Shown piece after piece: positions 39,001 through 46,618 of a stretch of 54,290 bases of DNA. The notes beneath the pieces are model-generated. The model was not told where the DNA came from. It was given only the letters and a program-made list of their open reading frames with translations, and did not search any database. A program made the translations under genes and the position numbers. Position 1 is the stretch's first letter; each line of letters opens with the position of its first letter. Source of the stretch: Bacteroidaceae bacterium (GTDB lineage: Bacteria; Bacteroidota; Bacteroidia; Bacteroidales; Bacteroidaceae); assembly GCA_017470425.1 (NCBI GenBank), contig JAFUYT010000026.1, forward strand, positions 1-54,290, in the 5' to 3' direction.

Positions 39001-40010
39001 GTGCCATGATCGACAAGTGAAGCCTGAGATCCCCAATATCCAGCCCCGCTAAGGAACTGGCCTGTTGCGGCATTGACAATGTAGAAATCGCCAGCAGCAA
39101 TCTCGCTATAGAAGGCGGGAGCGGCAGCGGGAGTCACATCGGTAACGGTGACAGCACATGTAGCGGAAACATTATTGGCTGTAGTAGCCGTAATGTTTGC
39201 TGTGCCTAGGCCAACGGCAGTTACTACGCCGCCAACTACGGTAGCCACATTGGCATCAGACGTTGTCCAAGTGATGTCGGTGTCGGTGTTGGCATCCGAG
39301 GGAATATAGGTCACGCTTAGTGTTGAATTACTGCCAATAGCTAGTCCCAAGGAGGTCTCGTTCAACGAAATGGCTGTGGGACGCGAGATGGCAGCAAAAC
39401 TCATTGCGAGATGACTCACATAGACATGAGGTGTATAGCCAGAGGCATAGTTACTTCCATTCTTCAATCCATAACCCAAGCTAATCATGAAATTGGCCGT
39501 CGTTTCCTCTTCAATAGTGAAACTGATGGTGTGAGTAGTCCAGCCACTGTTGCCGCTCATCCATTCTGTAGATGTGTCGGAATAGGTTGTTTCGCCTACC
39601 TTTGCATAAAAAAGATTATCGTAATTAGAATTACCAGCAGTCGTAGCTGTGTTGGTGTTTTCCACATCATAGGTGATGGTGTAGGCACCTGCGGGAAGGG
39701 TTGCATTCTCCTTTGTTTGTTGGAAAGCAACATAGTTTGTCTGCCAACGGCACTGAACACCGAAGCAATACTCAGTAGCGAGGTGAGTAGCGTCCGTCGT
39801 CGAAGTGTAATTGTTGGTGACCACATAGGTCCCAATCAGACCATTGCCTTCACTATGGTATTGATCTGAGACATAGGTAGTCCAGCCAGTGGTGGACGAA
39901 AAGTCTGCATTCGTGATGTACGTACTCGTCACATCCGTTTGTGCCCTCAGCTGTCCACTGAGCGCACCAATAGCGCATAGCGCCATTGCGAAAAGTAATT
40001 TTCGTTTCAT
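36066..40010 (-). CDS. Large secreted surface protein with Big2 and repeated beta-sandwich domains
   Basis: 1314 residues. Signal peptide MKRKLLFAMALCAIGALSGQ ending LRA-QTDV. Residues about 25-205 form a beta-sandwich (NADFSSTTGWTTYVSDQYHS); about 210-295 is a Big2 Ig-like domain (PTAISLNETSLGLAIGSNST ... SDANVATV). Two related modules follow (GDFYIVNAATGQFLSG and GEYCFYDANNKLFLGR), each with a D-x-GxPFT motif, as do two carbohydrate-binding-like sandwiches. The C-terminus EVYDLAGRKL ... GVNIVNGKKVIVK is the short conserved tail of many Prevotella surface proteins and resembles a secretion-sorting signal. Likely an adhesin or glycan-binding protein. It is richer in A+T, Thr and Asn than its neighbours, consistent with transfer. 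The mRNA has a leader of about 270 nt. Confidence 0.85.
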   Translation of the reverse strand: MKRKLLFAMALCAIGALSGQLRAQTDVTSTYITNADFSSTTGWTTYVSDQYHSEGNGLIGTYVVTNNYTSTTDATHLATEYCFGVQCRWQTNYVAFQQTKENATLPAGAYTITYDVENTNTATTAGNSNYDNLFYAKVGETTYSDTSTEWMSGNSGWTTHTISFTIEEETTANFMISLGYGLKNGSNYASGYTPHVYVSHLAMSFAAISRPTAISLNETSLGLAIGSNSTLSVTYIPSDANTDTDITWTTSDANVATVVGGVVTAVGLGTANITATTANNVSATCAVTVTDVTPAAAPAFYSEIAAGDFYIVNAATGQFLSGAGYWGSQASLVDHGTPFTVAIGDGVYTLNSHFQEKVNTNKCYFNGTYVDGNSTDLYITPLGNGKYSIATADGSAFVSANINDKVVANTASTSNSVLAQWYFVSKEDIERTFENAKSAKPIDATFYISDANFSRNYLAAAYNQGTRTLTACETYPWEINASNYNLKGGEVGNSNGKGNFCAESYHSTFTLSQKLIVKNGMYKLRAQACENVTSPVAVVYANDETTPFNAMANGENSMSNCSAQFTAGNYYTEWITVNVTDNTLTIGVKSTSASNWCVWDNFELYYLGPTVAGEAEALPETAMTAGKWYYFDIAVDGMYNLTTTTLSDIVYTTDGTVLIENESSVTSTFAQAENAELTAGRYYVKSSSTQALTVATGAYAYNVGDATLSVADGGYTQSSTYSVTFPAAATSDPDGAAALVADSKATVNGTEVALTAVENGFSLDLGTLAASTDYVVAIPANVYGYSGQSMNEAINVTLHTPAIFDGEYCFYDANNKLFLGRGGGYGTEAVADKYGIPFTLVTDATGTSSVEFVDNTGVYLFITGTSIYTDNASTGWAIVPTTDGYYLRDAAKTVYATHDDGTFGKYLHTTTEEAVATVWSLKTKAERDAIIAAYPTDNINNVINASGVATTADAFETYLSSNYNAVDCTSSIGTATFAGAADDWTWNSSWRTQVDQPAYGTNFVEAWNATGAWTQTISGLKEGIYKLTVQGYERRKANDAATALYNAGYNVVSTFMSANGEQVRFTDWNDVEDKPTNTGGAVTAFNNGEAVNELYIYLDGTEDLTITVRKPNYIWDCWIIMNNFTLTRYEQAEATMKISDAQYATFVAPFDVAIPAEVTAFTVDGVNGSTLNMTEVTTTIPANTPVVLYKESTLASTTFYGKAIEGTPTEGLLTGVYTATPAPAGTYVLQNNDSKVGFYQVAEGEQPTVGANRAYLTAPAQGGVKAFFFDDTATAIQNVFDGVAAGEVYDLAGRKLQKLQKGVNIVNGKKVIVK

Positions 40011-40025
40011 TTGTTGTTAGTTGTT

Positions 40026-40200
40026 TGTTAGTGTTATAGTTAAACTTAGTTCTATCAATCGGAACCTGTGCTAACTTAACGCCATAAGAAAAGCGCAGGT
40101 CTTCACCATACGCTCGTCTGGCTCACCACAAGCCAATCCTACAATACATGAAGCCTGCGCTAACGCGCATACTCCATCTGTAGGAACTATTCATTGCTCT
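40026..40200 (-). promoter_or_regulatory. Structured long 5' leader of the large secreted protein
   Basis: Between promoter (40285) and ATG (40010) lie about 270 nt without a gene. Minus-strand AGCGCAGGCTTCA and TGAAGACCTGCGCT can pair with one bulge to close a domain of about 60 nt containing the small hairpin TGGCT-TGTGGTG-AGCCA. CCTGCGCTAAC and CCTGTGCTAAC recur on the plus strand. I do not recognise a known riboswitch. Confidence 0.45.
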
Positions 40201-40284
40201 CAAGCTTTTTGCGAGGTGGTGATTCGACGAGCGATTGAGCAAATAAAACGATTGCAAGTCACCCATTACGGGCAAACTGCGGGG

Positions 40285-40315
40285 CAAAAGTATGGATTAT
40301 CTGTGAAAGCGCAAA
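40285..40315 (-). promoter_or_regulatory. Promoter of the large secreted protein gene
   Basis: TTTG (40312-40315), 19 nt, TACTTTTG (40285-40292) on the minus strand: a full consensus match. Confidence 0.8.
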
Positions 40316-40346
40316 AGAATTTCGGTACTTTTTCGCTTTCTGCCAT

Positions 40347-40377
40347 AAAAATGCCTCTCCGAGGGGGCGGAGAGGCA
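40347..40377 (-). terminator. Rho-independent terminator of the polyvalent-type kinase gene
   Basis: On the minus strand TGCCTCTCCG (from 40377) pairs with CGGAGAGGCA (to 40352) around CCCCCT, followed by five T residues (40351-40347). Confidence 0.85.
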
Positions 40378-40412
40378 GGGGATTAAGGATTGGCGATGGC
40401 TATCGTTCTCTG

Positions 40413-41189
40413 TTATTGCACAAACTTCACGATGCAGTCAATACAGATGGGTGCTCCAGTAACTCTATCAATGAAGACGTTAGCAGGATGCATATCTTCA
40501 AGTGTAATTCGGTCGGAGATGTAGTTCACGCCTTGCCCGTTCCAATTATCATGGAAGCCCTTGGCATTTGCCATCTTGTCTATCTCCGCCTTCGTAGCCA
40601 AGCGAAGGCAGTTGACATAGGGCTGAGTGAGAATGATTCGGAGAAGGCCGTCGCTATCGCGAGTAAAGCCTATCACCTTCATCGCTGTTTCAGGGAAAAG
40701 ATAATTGTGGAGCACAATGGCATCAAGAGCCTTTTGAGTTGTGGAATAAATAGAAGCACGCTCTTTAACCACTGATGTGTCGCCCGCGCGATAATAGACC
40801 TTTGCCTCAGCCCCTTGCGCAATCATCGGGCCCAAGGCCTCTGTCAAGATTTGTTCAGAATCTTCTACCCATAGGTTAGCGGCTCTTGCCCATTGTTCGA
40901 TGCATTGCTCCTGTTGTTCGTCTATCAGCCAACTTGCAGGGCTTGCTCCTTGGCTGCTTTGAGCATTGCCACTTGCTGCAAGGCTTGCTCGCGCGTAGCA
41001 TGCGACGATGGACGCCCCAATGAGAGGCGCACCTGCAGTGCAGAGTCCTGCATGCTCTGATAAATTGAATCTATCAAAATCTGCTTTCCCATTTTGTATG
41101 TCTTTAACATAGTGGTTAATCACTTGGATAGCACAATCGGTAAAGCCTTCTTTTGTGATGACTTCATATATATGCTGCAATCTATCCAT
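40413..41189 (-). CDS. Polyvalent-protein-type kinase domain protein
   Basis: 258 residues, MDRLQHIYEVITKEGFTDCA. The second half has the kinase-like order GAEAKVYYRAGDTSVVKERA (nucleotide loop and Lys), then ITLEDMHPANVFIDRVTGAPICIDCIVKF (degenerate HPAN catalytic loop and a metal Asp position). This resembles the Kinase-PolyVal domain common in Bacteroidales plasmid and conjugative-element proteins. An Ala-Ser-Gln-rich segment (residues about 60-95) is coded by short DNA repeats. It stands alone with its own promoter and terminator; target unknown. Typically part of large polyvalent proteins, so a single-domain gene may be a remnant. Confidence 0.7.
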   Translation of the reverse strand: MDRLQHIYEVITKEGFTDCAIQVINHYVKDIQNGKADFDRFNLSEHAGLCTAGAPLIGASIVACYARASLAASGNAQSSQGASPASWLIDEQQEQCIEQWARAANLWVEDSEQILTEALGPMIAQGAEAKVYYRAGDTSVVKERASIYSTTQKALDAIVLHNYLFPETAMKVIGFTRDSDGLLRIILTQPYVNCLRLATKAEIDKMANAKGFHDNWNGQGVNYISDRITLEDMHPANVFIDRVTGAPICIDCIVKFVQ

Positions 41190-41211
41190 CTTTCACGTTG
41201 TGATTTCGCTG

Positions 41212-41243
41212 CAAAAATAGAGATTATTTCATAACCGGCCAAA
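41212..41243 (-). promoter_or_regulatory. Promoter of the polyvalent-type kinase gene
   Basis: TTTG (41240-41243), 20 nt, TATTTTTG (41212-41219) on the minus strand; the ATG follows after 22 nt. Confidence 0.8.
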
Positions 41244-41363
41244 AGAATCGCTGTTTTTTAGTTTTTTCGCCGAAATTTGCCTATTGACAGAGCGTGGAAG
41301 TATGATAGTACTGGTTATGGTGAGAGAACGCGTGAGAGAGTGAGAGTAAATGGGCGTTTCGGC

Positions 41364-41516
41364 ATCGCATCACGCGAGCTTCAATGCCGAAGCACGCGAG
41401 GTTATGCGCTGAAGCACGTGAGCTTGTGCGCTGAAGCACGCGAGGTTATGCGCTGAAACACGTGAGCTTATGCGTTGAAGCACGCGAGCTTCTGGAGAGT
41501 TCCATGCATGGAACTC
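41364..41516. repeat. 22-bp-periodic palindrome array 3 (AAGCACG/CGAGCTT and GAGTTCCATG)
   Basis: Seven units are centred at 41374.5, 41396.5, 41418.5, 41440.5, 41462.5, 41484.5 and 41506.5, exactly 22 bp apart. Six are forms of AAGCACGCGAGCTT with linkers such as ATGCGCTG. The last (41497-41516) is the perfect 20-bp palindrome GAGTTCCATGCATGGAACTC. It lies 24 nt beyond the stop of the FeoB-associated gene. The rest of 41244-41363 holds no gene. Confidence 0.92.
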
Positions 41517-41539
41517 CTCTACATGTATCGTCGTGTTGG

Positions 41540-41737
41540 TCAGTGGCAGCAGTGAGCTGTGTGAGGATGATGGCAGGTGGTGGCGGTATCCTCATGACGT
41601 TGGTTGCAGGTGTCTGCCAGGGGGCAGCCGGCGCAGCGCATGTCGTCCTCGCGCTTCGTCGTGAAGCGCTTCCAGAGGCGGCGGGCGGTGTAGGCGATGC
41701 AGGCCGCGAGGATGAGGAGGACGGTCAATTGTTGCAC
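41540..41737 (-). CDS. FeoB-associated Cys-rich membrane protein
   Basis: 65 residues, MQQLTVLLILAACIAYTARR. A single N-terminal membrane helix is followed by a basic stretch and the Cys/His-rich tail CAGCPLADTCN ... CHHPHTAHCCH. This is the pattern of the FeoB-associated family (PF12669), small proteins encoded just after feoB and thought to aid or stabilise ferrous iron transport. It starts 43 nt after feoAB, in the same direction. Confidence 0.9.
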   Translation of the reverse strand: MQQLTVLLILAACIAYTARRLWKRFTTKREDDMRCAGCPLADTCNQRHEDTATTCHHPHTAHCCH

Positions 41738-41780
41738 AATTGAAATTAATAAGTAAAAATGAAAAATTAAAAGTGAAAAA

Positions 41781-44291
41781 TTAAAATAGTCCTCCTATTT
41801 GCACGACGGCGGCGGAGACGAGCCAGGCGAGGGCGGTGGTGTAGCAGGCTGCGAAGAGGGCCCAGCGCCAGGAGGAGGTCTCGTTCTTGATGGCTACGAT
41901 GGTGGCCAGACAGGGGAAGTAGAGGAGGATGAAGAGGAGGTAGGCGTAGGCCGTGAGGGGCGTGAGGCCGTCGGCGGCCATCTGCTGGTGGAGACGTGTG
42001 TATTTGGAGGTGTCTTCGGAGAAGCTGTCATCGTCGCCGAAGCTGTCATCGCCGGAGTAGAGGACGCCCATGGTGGAGGCTACGATCTCCTTGGCGCCGA
42101 CGCCTGCGATGAGGCTGACGTCGAGCTTCCAGTTGAAGCCCTGCGGCGCGAAGAGGGGTTCGATGGCCTTGCCGGCGCGGCCGAGGTAGGAGGTTTCCAT
42201 GGAAGCCCCTCTCCCCGCTCCCCCCGTGGGGGGGAGGGTCTCCTCTCCCCGTGGGAGGGAGGGCGACACTTCTTGAGAGGACAGGGCTTTCTCCCCCCCA
42301 CGGGGGGAGTCAGAGAGGGGCCAGTAGCTGAGCGCCCAAACGATGATGGAGGCGACGAGGATGATGCCGCCCATCTTCTTGAGGTACTCCTTGCCTTTCT
42401 CCCAGGTGTGGCGCCCGATGGCTTTGGCGGTGGGCCAGCGGTAGGGCGGCAGCTCCATGACGAAGGGGGTGTCCTCGCCCTTGATGACGAAGCGCGAGAA
42501 GAAGCGGGAGACGAGGACAGCCACGAGGATGCCGACGGCGTAGAGCGAGATCATCACCCAGGAGCGCCACTGGGCCGCGAAGAAGGTGCCCACGATCATT
42601 ATATATATAGGTAGGCGCGCGGAGCATGACATGAAGGGGAGGACCATCATGGTGATGAGGCGTGAGCGGCGGCTCTCGATGGTGCGGGTGGCCATGACGG
42701 CGGGTACGTTGCAGCCGAAGCCCATGACGAGCGGGATGAACGACTTGCCGTGGAGTCCCATGCGGTGCATGAGTTTGTCCATGATGAAGGCTGCACGCGC
42801 CATATACCCAGAGTCTTCCATGAAGGATATGAAGAAGTAGAGGATGAGGATCTGTGGCAGGAAGACGATGACGGAGCCGACGCCTCCGATGACGCCATCG
42901 ACGAGCATGGAGCGGAGGGGACCTTCGCTCATGGTGGTGCCTATCCACTCCCCGAGCCACGCCACGCCGGCCTCGATCCAGTCCATCGGGTACTGCCCAA
43001 GGGCGAAGGTGGTCTGGAACATGACGAAGAGGATAAGGAAGAAGATGGGGAAGCCGAGGTACTTGTTCGAGAGGATGTTGTCGATGAGGTGGGTGGTGCG
43101 GTAGGTGTCGGTCTTGGTGCCGGTGCGGAATCCTGCTTCGGCGAGTGCTCCGCGGATGAAGCCGTACTTGGCGTCCATGATGGCCGTCTCGGAATCGACG
43201 CCGGTCTCCTCGAGGACGCGTGCGCTGGCGTGGTCGCGGGCAGCCATGAGCTGTCGGCGGTCCTCGCTGCGGTGCTCGCTCTCGACGTGGCTCTCGACGA
43301 AGCGCGTGACCTCGGCGTCGTGTTCGAGGAGCTTGATGGCGAGGTAGCGCGTGGAGTACTGCGTGGTGAGGTGTTCGTCGGCCTTGAGGAACTGCTGGAT
43401 ATGCGTGATGCCGTCCTCGATCTCGTGGCCGTAGTTGATGTGGATGTGTCGGGTGGTGGCGTTGGTGCCCTCATAGACCTCGATGATGGTGTGGAAGAGC
43501 TCCTGGACGCCGCGCCCGCTCTTGAAGGATGTCGGCACGAGGGGCACGCCGAAGAGGGTGGCGAGGGTGTCGAGGTCGAGCTGGTCGCCGCGGCGCTCGA
43601 ACTCGTCGTACATGTTCAGCGCGCAGACCATGCGCAGGTTCATATCTACGAGCTGCGTCGTCAGGTAGAGGTTGCGCTCGAGGTTGGAGGCGTCGAGGAC
43701 GTTGATGACCACGTCGGGGCGCTGCGTCGTCAGGTGCTGCCGGACGTAGAGCTCCTCGGGGGAGTAGCAGGAGAGGGAGTAGGTGCCGGGGAGGTCGGTG
43801 AGGTTGAAGGTGTAGCCCTCCATCTCGGCGGTGGCGAGGCTGGCATCGACGGTGACGCCGGAGTAGTTGCCGACGTGGCCGTGGGCGCCGCTGGCGTAGT
43901 TGAAGAGCGATGTCTTGCCGCAGTTGGGGTTGCCGATGAGGGCTACGTTGATGGTCTTGCGCTGCCGCTGTGCCATCGCCTGCAGCTGCTCCTCGGTGAG
44001 CTGGACGTGCTCGGTGATGGTCTCTCGCTCGGCGATGTTCTCGTGCCCAGCGTCGTGGTCGGCCTCTGCCTCGCTGACGATCTCGATGAGCTCAGCCTCG
44101 TCGTGGCGCAGGCTGACCTCGTAGCCCATGAGCTTGTATTTCACAGGGTCTTGGAGGGGCGCATTGAGGAGTGCCTCTACGGTCTGTCCCTTGATGAAGC
44201 CCATCTCGATGATGCGCTTGCGGAATCCTCCGTGGCCGCTGACTTTGACGATGACGGCGCGCTGGCCGGTCTGTAGTTCTGACAGTTTCAT
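41781..44291 (-). CDS. feoB: Ferrous iron transporter, FeoA-FeoB fusion
   Basis: 836 residues from ATG 44289-44291 (MKLSELQTGQRAVIVKVSGH). Residues about 1-75 are FeoA (SH3-like). The FeoB G domain follows: GNPNCGKTSLFN, TDLPGTYSLSCYSPEE, NVLDASNLERNLYL, NMYDE. A helical insertion domain and a polytopic Gate membrane region come next (LGFPIFFLILFVMFQ ... FIPLVMGFGCNVPAVMATRT). It imports Fe2+ across the inner membrane. Residues about 657-696, between ALSYWP and SYLGRAGKAIEP, are repeat-coded (LSDSPRGGEK ... LPPTGGAGRGAS). Relatives carry a variable loop there, so function is probably kept. Confidence 0.96.
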   Translation of the reverse strand: MKLSELQTGQRAVIVKVSGHGGFRKRIIEMGFIKGQTVEALLNAPLQDPVKYKLMGYEVSLRHDEAELIEIVSEAEADHDAGHENIAERETITEHVQLTEEQLQAMAQRQRKTINVALIGNPNCGKTSLFNYASGAHGHVGNYSGVTVDASLATAEMEGYTFNLTDLPGTYSLSCYSPEELYVRQHLTTQRPDVVINVLDASNLERNLYLTTQLVDMNLRMVCALNMYDEFERRGDQLDLDTLATLFGVPLVPTSFKSGRGVQELFHTIIEVYEGTNATTRHIHINYGHEIEDGITHIQQFLKADEHLTTQYSTRYLAIKLLEHDAEVTRFVESHVESEHRSEDRRQLMAARDHASARVLEETGVDSETAIMDAKYGFIRGALAEAGFRTGTKTDTYRTTHLIDNILSNKYLGFPIFFLILFVMFQTTFALGQYPMDWIEAGVAWLGEWIGTTMSEGPLRSMLVDGVIGGVGSVIVFLPQILILYFFISFMEDSGYMARAAFIMDKLMHRMGLHGKSFIPLVMGFGCNVPAVMATRTIESRRSRLITMMVLPFMSCSARLPIYIMIVGTFFAAQWRSWVMISLYAVGILVAVLVSRFFSRFVIKGEDTPFVMELPPYRWPTAKAIGRHTWEKGKEYLKKMGGIILVASIIVWALSYWPLSDSPRGGEKALSSQEVSPSLPRGEETLPPTGGAGRGASMETSYLGRAGKAIEPLFAPQGFNWKLDVSLIAGVGAKEIVASTMGVLYSGDDSFGDDDSFSEDTSKYTRLHQQMAADGLTPLTAYAYLLFILLYFPCLATIVAIKNETSSWRWALFAACYTTALAWLVSAAVVQIGGLF
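42204..42322. repeat. GC-rich palindromic doublet (type II) inside feoAB
   Basis: One member (42204-42240) has tail AGCCCCTCTCCCCG and palindrome CTCCCCCCGTGGGGGGGAG. The other (42287-42322) has CTCCCCCCCACGGGGGGAG and tail TCAGAGAGGGGCC. A smaller related palindrome (CTCTCCCCGTGGGAGGGAGG) lies between them. All are read in frame. Confidence 0.9.
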
Positions 44292-44336
44292 ATCCGTTCC
44301 TGTTGCGGACGCCTCGCGTCCTCGATTTTTGCTCTG

Positions 44337-44344
44337 CAAAAATA
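44337..44344 (-). promoter_or_regulatory. -7 box of feoAB
   Basis: TATTTTTG on the minus strand, 45 nt before the start codon. A small hairpin GAGCAA-CTTT-TTGCTC (44362-44377) lies upstream. A second possible -7 box, TACTTTTG, is at 44420-44427. Confidence 0.5.
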
Positions 44345-44394
44345 CGTTGTTTTCAGTTGCCGAGCAACTTTTTGCTCCTCTCTGTCATGAAAAA

Positions 44395-44431
44395 TACCTA
44401 CAAAAGCGCGCAAAATCATCAAAAGTAGGTA
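44395..44431. promoter_or_regulatory. Inverted repeat in the feoAB-resB divergent region
   Basis: TACCTAC (44395-44401) and GTAGGTA (44425-44431) are perfect inverted arms with 23 nt between, and CAAAAG follows or precedes each arm. It could be an operator between the two divergent promoters; no Fur box is evident. Confidence 0.35.
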
Positions 44432-44457
44432 ATGTGACGGCATCACGTGGCGAAAAA

Positions 44458-44489
44458 TTTGTGCCGGTGCGGCTTTCTTCGTATTTTTG
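44458..44489 (+). promoter_or_regulatory. Promoter of the resB-like gene
   Basis: TTTG (44458-44461), 20 nt, TATTTTTG (44482-44489); the start codon is 31 nt downstream. Confidence 0.8.
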
Positions 44490-44520
44490 CGGCGCATAGG
44501 AACCAACAATTATTGAAAAG

Positions 44521-46543
<2,023 letters not shown>

Positions 46544-46581
46544 TTATTATTTGTAATAGAGACTTATTTCTAATTGTAATC

Positions 46582-46617
46582 ACTCCCTCCCCTTTAGGGA
46601 GGGTGAGGGGAGAGTCC
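46582..46617 (-). repeat. GC-rich palindromic element at the mutL-trpS junction
   Basis: ACTCCCTCCCCTTTAGGGAG then tail GGTGAGGGGAGAGTCC. It ends one base from the mutL stop codon. Tail-out partner of 46472-46506. Confidence 0.9.
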
Positions 46618-46618
46618 C

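Noticed and set aside
40011-40284. Known riboswitch in the leader of the large secreted protein
   Set aside because: No cobalamin, TPP, SAM or other conserved core could be recognised, so it is left as an unassigned structured leader.
41364-41516. Simple minisatellite or coding repeat
   Set aside because: The last unit keeps the 22-bp register although its sequence is quite different, and no open frame uses the repeat. A spacing-based signal fits better.
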